Source: Ramlibacter sp. WS9
Lineage (GTDB): Bacteria > Pseudomonadota > Gammaproteobacteria > Burkholderiales > Burkholderiaceae_C
Direction of reading: 5' to 3'
Assembly: GCF_003797765.1 (NCBI RefSeq)
Contig: NZ_RKMB01000007.1
Coordinates: forward strand, 124,001-188,000
Length of the DNA: 64,000 bases
Part shown: in pieces, positions 54,152 through 62,868 of the stretch
How positions within the stretch are numbered: the stretch's first letter is position 1
How the letters are laid out: every line of letters starts with the position of its first letter
The notes under the pieces: generated by a model
Told to the model about the DNA's origin: nothing
The model's input: only the letters and a program-made list of their open reading frames with translations
The model's database searches: none
Translations under genes and position numbers: made by a program

Positions 54152-57100
54152 TCATTCCGCTTCGGGAGCTTTCAACTCGGGCACGTCCACGGCTCGCCAG
54201 TCGCGTGGTAGCCAGGGCCAGGGCTGTGGTGGTTCTCCCATGTCGCGGTATAGCAGTGTTTCGAGCACTGGCCCCTGGCCTCGCCACAGGCCGCGTGGGT
54301 CTTGCCGAAAGTCGAGTGAGTACCAGTTCGGGACCAGATCGGTTTCTGCCGTACCAATGAGGGCACGGAGCACTTCGCCGGCCTCCATGCGCAACTGCTC
54401 TTTGCAGCCCGACCATAGCCGCACTGTGTTGTCATCGCTGGCGCTGGCCAATGTCTTGCCGTCCGGACTCCAGGCCACGCTGCGGACCCAGTCTTGATGC
54501 CCTTCGAGCGCACGCAGGAGCCTGCCGCTGGCCGGACCCCACAGCCGCACCGCGCTGTCATCGCCGGCGCTGGCCAGGCTCTTGCCGTCCGGGCTCCACG
54601 CCACGCTGCGGACCCAGTCTTGATGCCCTTCGAGCACGCGCAGCAGCTTGCCGCTGGCCGCATCCCACAGCCGCACCGTGCTGTCACCGCCGGCGCTGGC
54701 CAGGCTCTTGCCGTCCGGGCTCCAGGCGGCGCTCCAGACCCCGCCTTGATGCCCTTCGAGCGCGCGCAGCAGCTTGCCGCTGGCCGCATCCCACAGCCGC
54801 ACCGTGCTGTCATCGCCGGCGCTGGCCAGGCTCTTGCCGTCCGGGCTCCACGCCACGCTGCGGACCCCGCCTTGATGCCCTTCGAGCGCGCGCGGCAGCT
54901 TGCCGCTGGCCGCATCCCACAGCCGCACCGTGCTGTCATCGCCGGCGCTGGCCAGGCTCTTGCCGTCCGGGCTCCAAGCCACGCTGCGGACCCTGCCTCG
55001 ATGCCATTCGAGCGCGCGCAGCAGCTTGCCGCTGGCCGCATCCCACAGCCGCACCGTGCTGTCACCGCCGGTGCTGGCCAGGCTCTTGCCGTCCGGGCTC
55101 CAGGCTACGCTCCCGACCCAGTCTTGATGCCCTTCGAGCGCGCGCAGCAGCTTGCCGCTGGCCGCATCCCACAGCCGCACCGTGCTGTCATCGCCGGCGC
55201 TGGCCAGGCTCTTGCCGTCCGGGCTCCACGCCACGCTGCGGACCCAGTCTTGATGCCCTTCGAGCGCGCGCAGCAGCTTGCCGCTGGCCGCATCCCACAG
55301 CCGCACCGTGCTGTCACCGCCGGCGCTGGCCAGGCTCTTGCCGTCCGGGCTCCACGCCACACTCCAGACCCCGCCTTGATGCCCTTCGAGCGCGCGCAGC
55401 AGCTTGCCGCTGGCCGCATCCCACAGCCGCACCGTGCTGTCATCGCCAGCACTGGCCAGGCTCTTGCCGTCCGGGCTCCACGCCACACTCCAGACCCCGC
55501 CTTGATGCCCTTCGAGCGCGCGCAGCAGCTTGCCGCTGGCCGCATCCCACAGCCGCACCGTGCTGTCATCGCCGGTGCTGGCCAGGCTCTTGCCGTCCGG
55601 GCTCCACGCCACGCTGCGGACCCAGTCTTGATGCCCTTCGAGCGCGCGCAGTAGTTTGCCGCTGGCCGCATTCCACAGCCGCACCGTGCTGTCAACGCCG
55701 CCGCTGGCCAGGCTCTTGCCGTCCGGGCTCCAAGCCACGCTGCGGACCCTGCCTCGATGCCCTTCGATCGCGCGCAGTAGTTTGCCGCTGGCCGCATCCC
55801 ACAGCCGCACCGTGCTGTCACCGCCGGCGCTGGCCAGGCTCTTGCCGTCCGGGCTCCAGGCTACGCTCCCGACCCCGCCTTGATGCCCTTCGAGCGCGCG
55901 CAGCAGCTTGCCGCTGGCCGCATCCCACAGCCGCACCGTGCTGTCACCGCCGGTGCTGGCCAGGCTCTTGCCGTCCGGGCTCCAGGCCACGCTCCCGACC
56001 CCGCCTTGATGCCCTTCGAGCGCGCGCAGCAGCTTGCCGCTGGCCGCATCCCACAGCCGCACCGTGCTGTCATCGCCGGCGCTGGCCAGGCTCTTGCCGT
56101 CCGGGCTCCAGGCCACGGCCATGGCGGCGCCAAAATGCTTTGCGGGAGGCGCCAGTGCCAAGCGCTGCACTGCCGGCTCAACCAGAGCGGGAAAGTGCTG
56201 TCGCAGACCTGTCGCGCGAAAGGCAGTGGCAGCGAATATCAGCGCATCGGAGAAGTCGGGGCGACCCACCGCTTCCGTGAGATCCGCACACCGCAGATCG
56301 GCTCTGGAAAATTGCGCGCCGTCGATCTGGCTGCGCTGCAAGCGCGCGTTGAGCCAAACCGATTGCTGGGCTTGCGCCTGAGTAAGCCCAATACCATCCG
56401 CCAAGCAATTGCTGAAGTCCGCCTCCTGCAGTTGCCCCCCCGACAGGTCGGCACCGGGCAGTTGAGTGCCCACAAGCGAGGCTTTTCGCAAATCAGCGCG
56501 CGGTGCAAACGCATCAGACAAATCGGCTCCGTCGAGCTGAGCACCCCGCAGATCAGCGTCGGGCGCGCAAACGCCACGCAGATTCAATTCGCGCAAGTCT
56601 GCCCCAGCAAGCGCAGCATTCGCGGGGACGTAGGTCGCCATGGCCAGCTTTAAGCCTTCCGTCGGCCCCATCCAATCCTGACCGCGCTCATTGGAGGCGT
56701 GCTCCAGCCATGCCAACCGGTGGCCGAGAATCAGGGCATTGACTCGCGCGTCCATCGGAGACGGCGCTTCGGGTGTTCCGGCCTCGGTTGCCAACACGCC
56801 TCGCAGCGAGGCACGCAGCGCGGCCCGCCGTGCCTCATCTTGCACTGGCACCAGGTCATGCACAAAACCGCAAACCTCGCGCGACAGGCGCGGAAGGTCC
56901 AGCACCTGCGTCAACCGAGCCGCATCGGCATGGCCTGCATCGGCGGTAGCGCGTTCGATACGCCGCGCCAGAAAATATTCGAGAAAGCTGCGATGCGAGA
57001 AACCGTACAACCCATCCGGCGTGCGCGAGAGGAAAGCCGCCGTCCGCAACTCCACATCAAGCTGGTTCGGGTCGAGCTTGCCGCGCAGGTCGGACCGATC

Positions 57101-59440
57101 CTTGAGCATGGCAAACAGGTCGCCGTAGTGCAGCCGGTTGCCGACACGCTGCCAAAGCACGCGAGCCAACTCCTCCAGCACAGTGCGCAGCGTTTCGCTG
57201 CTGCTTTGCCGCTCGGTGGGCTTGAAGTCGTCCAACCATTTGTTCGTGTACGTCTGGTACAGCGCGCCGACGTTGACGATGGCATTGCCGCTGGCCTGCC
57301 GCTGCTTGAGGTCGGGCAAGCTGGCGATGATGATGTCCAGTAGCTGCGGCCGATCGCCCAACTCCAGCAGCTTGTGCTGCTTCAGGAACTGCAGCGCCTC
57401 GTGCCCCTGCGCGTTGCCCAGACGGCGCGTCAGGAATTGCTCGATCTGCTTGGCGTCGAACGAGGCCACAGTGTCAATCGCACCATCGAAGCGCTGCGCG
57501 ATGTCTTGCAGCGGCGAGGTAGCGATGCGGTCTTCCTGGCCGGCCGCCGCCTTGATGGCGTCACCATGGTCCTTGAAGAACTGCTCGCGGCAAGTTACCA
57601 GCACACGGTTGCCCTGGGCCGTGTCGCCGGCACCGCCGGTGATACGCACCAGCATGCGGAACTGGTCGACGACACTGCGCCCGGCGGCGGCAATGCCCAT
57701 TTCATCGAACGCATCGAACAGCAGCACAATGCGGCCGCGTTGGATCAGGTGCAGCAAAACGCGCGGGTCTTTGCGCTGACCGGTGGCCTGCAGCCAGCGC
57801 TCGGCCAACAATTCTTCCAGCGACACCTTGTTGGGAAATTCACGCAGGCTGATGCGCAGAGGAACCGGTGCATTACTGTCACTGCGCGCAAGCTTGGCCA
57901 ACTCATAAGCCAGTTTCTCGGTGAATGCCGTCTTGCCGGTGCCGTAGTCGCCCAGCAGCACCCACAGCCGGCTGCCGCGGCCTTTGGCCCAATCGATGCC
58001 ATGCGCAACCAGATCCTGGATGCCGGGGTCTTTCTTGTCTGACTTTGCGTTGGCTTGGTTGGGCTGGCTGCGCTGGGTGACGTAGGCCGCGGCCAGGGGG
58101 TACTGCTCGAAGTTGGCAACCAAGCTACCTAAATATCGATCGAAGTCGAGCAGACGCCGTTCCAGATCTTGCGGAGTGACGGCGCTGATGTGCAGGTCTT
58201 TGGCGCTGGACAGGGCTGCGGGCGAAAATCGATTGGCCACCACCATGCCCCGCGCATTGAGGCGCCGCGCTTCGGGCTTGCTGAGCCAGACGCCGAGCTT
58301 ATCGACCACGTCCGCACCCTTAGCGGCGTTGTGATCCTTGCACTCGACGAAGTAGGTGACGGTGTCTAGGCCCGACTCAATGCGGGCGATCAAGTCCACC
58401 CGGTTGCTATCCACCAATTGTTCGGGCTCCACCGCGTAACCCAACAGGCGCAGTAAATCGGCGACGCGCTCCTCGAAGCGCTTGCCTTGTGCTGAGCGCG
58501 AGCCGCGCGGGTCTCGCGGTTCGCGCTCGAAGATATCGGGGCGTGCGTCGCGTTGCTGCTGGTCGGCGGTGTCGTCGATGAGCAGGGTTTCAACAAAGGC
58601 CCCAAGGTCGGTAGCGAGTTTCTCGTAGTCTTTTGCGATCTCCCGCTCGGGGTTGTTGATGAACAAGGCCTCCGAGAACGGCAGTTCAGGATCGAAGCGA
58701 ATTTCGTGACGTGCAGCCAATTCAACCTTGAACGCCTTTGCCCACAATTCACGGCCAGCCGCTAAGAGGCCGGCGTTGTCTTGCGGAATGGGTGAGGCCA
58801 CGGGGAACAGGTGCAATGCACCCTTGTCGCCACGCAGACTGCGCTGCTCTTCTGTGTCACGCAACAGCGCCTGGCGAACATGCCCCAAGCCGTACAGATT
58901 CTGTTCACCGTACCCGCCCACCAGCACGGTGGCATCGGGAATGGCACCGGCGATTAGCCCACCCAGATCCGTCAGGCCGGTGCGCGAGTCCAACAGCACA
59001 TGGCGATAGCCCAGCTCACCCAGATGTTCGATGAGTTCGTTGAGCAAATCGCGGCCAACCGTGGGGTCGTCGGCCAGCAAGTGGTTCCATTGAATGGCGA
59101 AGTACAACGCCGCCGCGTCTGCGTCGTCGCCATGCGCAGGCAAGATGGACAGATTGGTCAGAGGGGTGGCATAGAGCAGGTCGTCGAACCGCTTGAGGTC
59201 ACTGCTGCCCGGTGGGCGCAGCTTGTTTTTCTGCCATCCGATCAGCCAGTCAAAGAACCCAGCTTTGCAAGTACCTGTGCCGCGCAAAGCCTTGATGCGA
59301 TGCAGACCGGGCGCTTCGACGTCGAGGTCCCATAGAAGGGTCTTGCCTTTGCGCGCCAGCGCGACGGCCATGTTGGCTGCCAGCAAGGTGCGACCAACGC
59401 CGCCCTTGTAGCTGTAGAAAGTGATGACGGCCGGGCGCAT
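54152..59440 (-). CDS. ParA-like/Mrr-like/NACHT-STAND/pentapeptide/WD40 giant protein
   Basis: 1762 residues in six parts. (1) 1-290, ParA/MinD-type ATPase: deviant Walker A YKGGVGRT (11-18), WDLDVEAPGL. (2) 315-430, Mrr-like PD-(D/E)XK nuclease: GKRFEERVADLLRLLGYAVE, D349, then E366 and K368 in YFVECKDH. (3) 490-830, NACHT/STAND NTPase: Walker A GDYGTGKTA (497-505), Walker B IVLLFDAFDE, sensor VLVTCREQFF, and FSHRSFLEYFLARRI. (4) 943-1057, pentapeptide repeats (ADLRGAQLDGADLSDA). (5) 1107-1694, fourteen 42-residue WD40 repeats. (6) a 68-residue tail. Start ATG 59440 is 12 bp after the winged-helix gene and lacks a clear Shine-Dalgarno, so coupling is likely. Known STAND proteins of this type sense phage or self/non-self signals; here the nuclease would be the effector, by inference. 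Confidence 0.9.
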   Translation of the reverse strand: MRPAVITFYSYKGGVGRTLLAANMAVALARKGKTLLWDLDVEAPGLHRIKALRGTGTCKAGFFDWLIGWQKNKLRPPGSSDLKRFDDLLYATPLTNLSILPAHGDDADAAALYFAIQWNHLLADDPTVGRDLLNELIEHLGELGYRHVLLDSRTGLTDLGGLIAGAIPDATVLVGGYGEQNLYGLGHVRQALLRDTEEQRSLRGDKGALHLFPVASPIPQDNAGLLAAGRELWAKAFKVELAARHEIRFDPELPFSEALFINNPEREIAKDYEKLATDLGAFVETLLIDDTADQQQRDARPDIFEREPRDPRGSRSAQGKRFEERVADLLRLLGYAVEPEQLVDSNRVDLIARIESGLDTVTYFVECKDHNAAKGADVVDKLGVWLSKPEARRLNARGMVVANRFSPAALSSAKDLHISAVTPQDLERRLLDFDRYLGSLVANFEQYPLAAAYVTQRSQPNQANAKSDKKDPGIQDLVAHGIDWAKGRGSRLWVLLGDYGTGKTAFTEKLAYELAKLARSDSNAPVPLRISLREFPNKVSLEELLAERWLQATGQRKDPRVLLHLIQRGRIVLLFDAFDEMGIAAAGRSVVDQFRMLVRITGGAGDTAQGNRVLVTCREQFFKDHGDAIKAAAGQEDRIATSPLQDIAQRFDGAIDTVASFDAKQIEQFLTRRLGNAQGHEALQFLKQHKLLELGDRPQLLDIIIASLPDLKQRQASGNAIVNVGALYQTYTNKWLDDFKPTERQSSSETLRTVLEELARVLWQRVGNRLHYGDLFAMLKDRSDLRGKLDPNQLDVELRTAAFLSRTPDGLYGFSHRSFLEYFLARRIERATADAGHADAARLTQVLDLPRLSREVCGFVHDLVPVQDEARRAALRASLRGVLATEAGTPEAPSPMDARVNALILGHRLAWLEHASNERGQDWMGPTEGLKLAMATYVPANAALAGADLRELNLRGVCAPDADLRGAQLDGADLSDAFAPRADLRKASLVGTQLPGADLSGGQLQEADFSNCLADGIGLTQAQAQQSVWLNARLQRSQIDGAQFSRADLRCADLTEAVGRPDFSDALIFAATAFRATGLRQHFPALVEPAVQRLALAPPAKHFGAAMAVAWSPDGKSLASAGDDSTVRLWDAASGKLLRALEGHQGGVGSVAWSPDGKSLASTGGDSTVRLWDAASGKLLRALEGHQGGVGSVAWSPDGKSLASAGGDSTVRLWDAASGKLLRAIEGHRGRVRSVAWSPDGKSLASGGVDSTVRLWNAASGKLLRALEGHQDWVRSVAWSPDGKSLASTGDDSTVRLWDAASGKLLRALEGHQGGVWSVAWSPDGKSLASAGDDSTVRLWDAASGKLLRALEGHQGGVWSVAWSPDGKSLASAGGDSTVRLWDAASGKLLRALEGHQDWVRSVAWSPDGKSLASAGDDSTVRLWDAASGKLLRALEGHQDWVGSVAWSPDGKSLASTGGDSTVRLWDAASGKLLRALEWHRGRVRSVAWSPDGKSLASAGDDSTVRLWDAASGKLPRALEGHQGGVRSVAWSPDGKSLASAGDDSTVRLWDAASGKLLRALEGHQGGVWSAAWSPDGKSLASAGGDSTVRLWDAASGKLLRVLEGHQDWVRSVAWSPDGKSLASAGDDSAVRLWGPASGRLLRALEGHQDWVRSVAWSPDGKTLASASDDNTVRLWSGCKEQLRMEAGEVLRALIGTAETDLVPNWYSLDFRQDPRGLWRGQGPVLETLLYRDMGEPPQPWPWLPRDWRAVDVPELKAPEAE
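54361..56122. repeat. Fourteen tandem 126 bp repeats encoding WD40 blades
   Basis: Each unit encodes WSPDGKSLAS...STVRLWDAASGKLLRALEGH. The copies are almost identical in DNA; differences concentrate at blade positions 14, 16, 38-40 and 42 (numbered from the S-V-A-W start), alternating GGV/DWV/GRV after GH and D/G before DST. The last two copies are more divergent. Fourteen blades equals two seven-blade propellers. Confidence 0.93.
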
Positions 59441-59452
59441 GGGGGCAGCAGG

Positions 59453-60055
59453 TTATGCGGCTCTTCTCAGGCCGAAGAATGTGTTGGCGACACTGCCTGG
59501 ACCGGTCGAAGCGGCCTCAGCGGCACGAGCACCCCTGGCCTCCGCTGCCGGCAGCGACACCCAACTGTCCTTGCCCTTGCGCTGTCGCACGATCTTGCCT
59601 TGCGCCTCCAGCGTGCCCAGTAGTTGACTGACACGACCCGCGCTCAGTTTCAATGCAGCTACCAGTTCGGACTGCTTGCACGGTCCTTCGCTTGCGCGCT
59701 CCAGGATGGCATCCTCATGCAGCAGTTTGACGGGCACCTCGACGGCTTCGACCTGCAATGCATGGCGCTTGCCTTCGAGCAGGTCGCCAAAGGCTTTCCA
59801 GCGAGTGCGAAAAGCCTGGGCTTCAGTGGTATTTGGCGTCAGGTCTTGTGCGAGTTCGCAAAGCTCTTGCACCTCCAAGACACCTTCGCGATCCTTGGGC
59901 CGCAGCAATACAACCATGACCCACTGGTTCAAATAGACGTCCAGCGCGACCAATTGTGGCGCGGTCAATTCGTCCAGGCCGCGTAGCGCTTCGAGCGCTT
60001 CGGCAGGCTCGGACTGCTCGGCCAAGTCTTCAGGGTGACGATCAAACCAGCCCAT
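59453..60055 (-). CDS. Winged helix-turn-helix protein of the STAND locus
   Basis: A 200-residue protein. Residues 1-110 are helical and acidic without a recognised fold (LTAPQLVALDVYLNQWVMVV). Residues 113-168 look like a MarR/ArsR-type winged helix: AILERASEGPCKQSELVAAL, KLSAGRVSQLLGTLEAQGKI, then the wing VRQRKGKDSWVSL. It is a likely DNA-binding regulator of the locus or an adaptor. It is 12 bp upstream of the giant gene and 85 bp after the nitrilase-like gene, with a candidate promoter in that gap. Its exact role is unknown. Confidence 0.75.
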   Translation of the reverse strand: MGWFDRHPEDLAEQSEPAEALEALRGLDELTAPQLVALDVYLNQWVMVVLLRPKDREGVLEVQELCELAQDLTPNTTEAQAFRTRWKAFGDLLEGKRHALQVEAVEVPVKLLHEDAILERASEGPCKQSELVAALKLSAGRVSQLLGTLEAQGKIVRQRKGKDSWVSLPAAEARGARAAEAASTGPGSVANTFFGLRRAA

Positions 60056-60087
60056 GATTAAACCAATCTAAACTAACATCGAGACAG

Positions 60088-60117
60088 TTTATATCGTTTT
60101 ATAGCTGCATTTTTCAA
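60088..60117 (-). promoter_or_regulatory. Candidate sigma70 promoter before the winged-helix and STAND genes
   Basis: On the minus strand TTGAAA (60117-60112) and TATAAA (60093-60088) are 18 bp apart, in an AT-rich pocket about 35 bp before ATG 60055. AT-richness of this gap contrasts with its neighbours. If real, it gives the winged-helix and STAND genes expression independent of the nitrilase-like gene. Confidence 0.5.
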
Positions 60118-60140
60118 GAGGAATGCCCTTACAAGTGCAA

Positions 60141-61466
60141 CTATTTGACTCGTTTCAGGCTTGGCCGAGGGGCTTCTGACAACACTACGGGCGTCTGCGG
60201 AGCCAAACCAAACGTCACTGCCCCGCCTTGCTCGCCCACTTGGGGTTGTGGATCCCTTTGACCGCCTGCGTGCCCAAAACCACGCACGCACTCCTGTGGC
60301 GGCCCGTTTCGCGGCTCAGCCGTGTTGAGCGTTTGCGCAATCACCGAATGCGCGCCCGTCTTGACCTGGGCCAAGGCCTTGGCACTGGCCTTGTGGGCGC
60401 GAATGGTGCTCTCACCCCCAAAGCTTGGCACCAGCACCCACTCCACCGGAATTTCGGTCAAGAGGCTTTCGACGGACGGGTGAGAATCCATGAAGTCCTT
60501 GCAAATCAACACAGTCATGCAGCCGACGGGCGTGGCCAATACATGGATGGAGTCGCCGACGGAGACGTCTTCAGCACCGATCTCCAGATCGCCAAACAAT
60601 CGAAGTTTCCGATGCGTCAGTACAGTGCGTCCCCTTGCGTTGTAGACCGGCGCCGTGTTGAACGCCTGGTCGCCCGCGGGCTCGTGAAAGCTGCCGGCAA
60701 CCAACAAGATCAACGCAGACGACGGCTTTGTACGCAGGCGCTTGACCAGCATGCGACGATGCTCAAGATCAAGCGTGAACTCGGGCAAGACGACAACATG
60801 CGCGCCGGCAGCGTCGGCATCGGACAGGGTCGCAAGAATCGATTCCATCCGCTTGTCTTGGGGTTCGACTTGCGTAGTGCGCCACTTGATCCCGTTGTGC
60901 GCCCATTTCACATCCGCTCCGTCCTCGAAGTGACCAATCCACACCTTGAGTTCCGGATGCGCTTTCCCCCACAAGTCGGCCAAGGCTTCGTTGACACGTG
61001 ACTGGCTGAAGCTCAGTTCGACGCGCAAACCATTCGCGGTCTTGACAGGTAGCACGACGTGCCGACGGACCCAGGCCCCCAGATTGCCGACCTGCCTGTT
61101 CAACATGGCAAGCCGCCGCGCCTGTAGGGTCACTGGCATCAGCCAATAGTCGTTGCCATTCTCTTGGCGGGCCAAGGCTTCGCGACCACCCCGCGAGGCC
61201 CTGTTGTAGCGCGCATCGGTCGCCGCAACATAGTCGTCCAACGCTCGAACCAGGGCCAGTGGGCTCGCATGGATTCGATCAAGCGCCGGATCGATTTCCC
61301 GCTCCAGATCGCTCAGAAACTGCGATGTCGCAGTTGCCAATGCCGCGTCGTTCCCGCGCGCTTGTTCCCAATCATTCAGGCGCGGACCAACTGAACCCAA
61401 CACCCAAAGACGAACCAGGGCCTGCCTGTAGTCATGCGCCTGCAGCAACTGCGCTACTCGTTCCAC
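60141..61466 (-). CDS. Nitrilase-superfamily (C-N hydrolase) protein of the STAND locus
   Basis: A 441-residue protein with GTG start and a GGGAGG seven to eight bases upstream. The N-terminal about 200 residues have no recognised fold (LVRLWVLGSVGPRLNDWEQA). Residues 205-380 show the complete nitrilase triad: E229 in VVVLPEFTLDLEH, K287 in LTHRKLRLFG and C322 in MTVLICKDFMD. Such enzymes cleave or form C-N bonds of amides, nitriles and carbamoyl groups. The C-terminal tail is Pro/Gly-rich. Placed directly upstream of the winged-helix and STAND genes, it may be an effector or a modifier acting on a small-molecule signal; that is inference. Confidence 0.82.
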   Translation of the reverse strand: MERVAQLLQAHDYRQALVRLWVLGSVGPRLNDWEQARGNDAALATATSQFLSDLEREIDPALDRIHASPLALVRALDDYVAATDARYNRASRGGREALARQENGNDYWLMPVTLQARRLAMLNRQVGNLGAWVRRHVVLPVKTANGLRVELSFSQSRVNEALADLWGKAHPELKVWIGHFEDGADVKWAHNGIKWRTTQVEPQDKRMESILATLSDADAAGAHVVVLPEFTLDLEHRRMLVKRLRTKPSSALILLVAGSFHEPAGDQAFNTAPVYNARGRTVLTHRKLRLFGDLEIGAEDVSVGDSIHVLATPVGCMTVLICKDFMDSHPSVESLLTEIPVEWVLVPSFGGESTIRAHKASAKALAQVKTGAHSVIAQTLNTAEPRNGPPQECVRGFGHAGGQRDPQPQVGEQGGAVTFGLAPQTPVVLSEAPRPSLKRVK

Positions 61467-61473
61467 CCCACCT

Positions 61474-61492
61474 CCCGAGAATTTATCTCGGG
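61474..61492. promoter_or_regulatory. Perfect hairpin next to the nitrilase-like gene's ribosome site
   Basis: CCCGAGA and its complement flank ATTTA. On the minus strand the right end runs into the GGGAGG Shine-Dalgarno of the gene starting at 61466, so the stem could hide it. It also lies 28 bp past the puuD stop but has no T-run, which makes a terminator less likely. Confidence 0.45.
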
Positions 61493-61519
61493 CAGTTTAT
61501 GCGAGTTGCACAGCCACGC

Positions 61520-62725
61520 CTACTGTGTTTTGGCCCCACCGTGAAACCACTGCCCGATCAGCGCGCGTTCGGCGTCGGTGATCCCGGTGCTGTTGTTCAT
61601 CGGCATGAGCTTGGTCACCACCGCCTGCTGATAAACCGATTGCGCATGTTGCTTGAGCGCCCCGGGCGAATCCAGGCGCACGTTCTTCATCTGCACCTGT
61701 GCGCCATGGCACATGTAGCAGCGCTGCTCGAGCACCTTGTGCACGTCGGCGTAGCTCACGGCTTTTGCCGGCGGCGCTGCCGCTGTGGCGGACGCCGGGG
61801 CCGGCTTGAGCCACACCATCACCGCCGCAATCGCGGCGACGCCCACCAGGGCATACGGCAGCGGGTGCCGGTTGCGCCCCAGTTTCCATCCATGGCGCAT
61901 GACGAAGAACTGCCGGATGGCCGCGCCGGCGAACATCATGAGGATCAGCACCAGCCAGTTCTGCGGATGGTTCCAGGTGAAGCTGTAGTGGTTGCTCAGC
62001 ATGCTGAAGATCACCGGCAGCGTGAAGTAGGTGTTGTGGACGCTGCGCTGCTTGCCGCGCTTGCCGTGGATCGGGTCGACCGGCTCGCCTGCCTTGATGG
62101 AGGCGATCACCTTCTTCTGCCCGGGGATGATCCAGAAGAACACGTTGGCGCTCATCGCCGTGGCAATCATGGCGCCCACCAGGAGGAAGGCCGCGCGGCC
62201 CGCGAACCAGTGGCAGGCCAGCCACGAGGCCACGCAGACCAGCACGAGCACCAGCGCGCCGACGATCGCGTCACCGTTCTTGCTTTGGCCGAAGAACCGG
62301 CATATCGCGTCGTACAGCAGCCAGAACACCGCGAGGAACGACAGCGCCACGGCGATGGCCGCGGCAGGCTGCCAGTCCATCAGCGACTTGTCGATCAGGT
62401 AGGTACTGGCGCTCCAGAGGTACGAAACGGTGAAGAGGGCGAAGCCCGTCATCCAGGTGGTGTAGCTCTCCCAGTAGAACCAGTGCAGGTGTTCGGGCAA
62501 CTTGGGCGGCGAGACGTTGAACTTGACCGGGTGGTAGAAGCCGCCGCCGTGGACGGCCCACAACTCGCCGCTGACGCCCTGCTTCTTCAGGTCTTCATCG
62601 ACAGGCGGCGTGAGACTGGAATCGAGAAAGACGAAGTAGAACGAGGAGCCGACCCACGCGATGGCGGTGATGACGTGGACCCAGCGCAGGAGCAGATTGG
62701 CCCAGTCGAAGAGATAGCTTTCCAT
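61520..62725 (-). CDS. puuD: Urate hydroxylase PuuD (membrane, C-terminal cytochrome c)
   Basis: A 401-residue integral membrane protein that oxidises urate to 5-hydroxyisourate. About eight membrane helices (LLLRWVHVITAIAWVGSSFY first) form the urate-oxidising part, with SVHNTYFTLPVIFSMLSNHY and a conserved HPVKFNVSPPKLP loop. A C-terminal cytochrome c domain carries CYMCH (336-340) and the distal Met candidate in VVTKLMPMNNS. It acts on the product of XdhAB encoded at the other end of the window. xdhC lies 143 bp upstream. Confidence 0.95.
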   Translation of the reverse strand: MESYLFDWANLLLRWVHVITAIAWVGSSFYFVFLDSSLTPPVDEDLKKQGVSGELWAVHGGGFYHPVKFNVSPPKLPEHLHWFYWESYTTWMTGFALFTVSYLWSASTYLIDKSLMDWQPAAAIAVALSFLAVFWLLYDAICRFFGQSKNGDAIVGALVLVLVCVASWLACHWFAGRAAFLLVGAMIATAMSANVFFWIIPGQKKVIASIKAGEPVDPIHGKRGKQRSVHNTYFTLPVIFSMLSNHYSFTWNHPQNWLVLILMMFAGAAIRQFFVMRHGWKLGRNRHPLPYALVGVAAIAAVMVWLKPAPASATAAAPPAKAVSYADVHKVLEQRCYMCHGAQVQMKNVRLDSPGALKQHAQSVYQQAVVTKLMPMNNSTGITDAERALIGQWFHGGAKTQ

Positions 62726-62831
62726 GTTGGATGAACTGTGGAAGCCTGCTCACCACTGCGGGCGCTCTGAGCAGTTGGGGCCGCGAACAACGGGAAGGGT
62801 CCCGGGCTCCGCTGCGGCCTGTGCACCGAAG

Positions 62832-62839
62832 TGTATACA
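62832..62839. promoter_or_regulatory. Short palindrome TGTATACA upstream of puuD
   Basis: An 8 bp perfect palindrome 107 bp before the puuD start, in the 143 bp between puuD and xdhC. It could be part of a regulator site or a -10 region. No matching site was seen upstream of xdhA, so a shared purine regulator is not supported by it. Confidence 0.3.
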
Positions 62840-62868
62840 GTTTTGTCGGGGAGGGCCAGCGCAACCCA

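Noticed and set aside
54361-56122. CRISPR-like array
   Set aside because: Repeats are contiguous 126 bp coding units without spacers.
54451-56280. 609-codon plus-strand frame (and similar ones) made of Cys/Arg/Pro repeats
   Set aside because: Antisense reading of the WD40 repeat DNA; open only because the 126 bp unit is a multiple of three.
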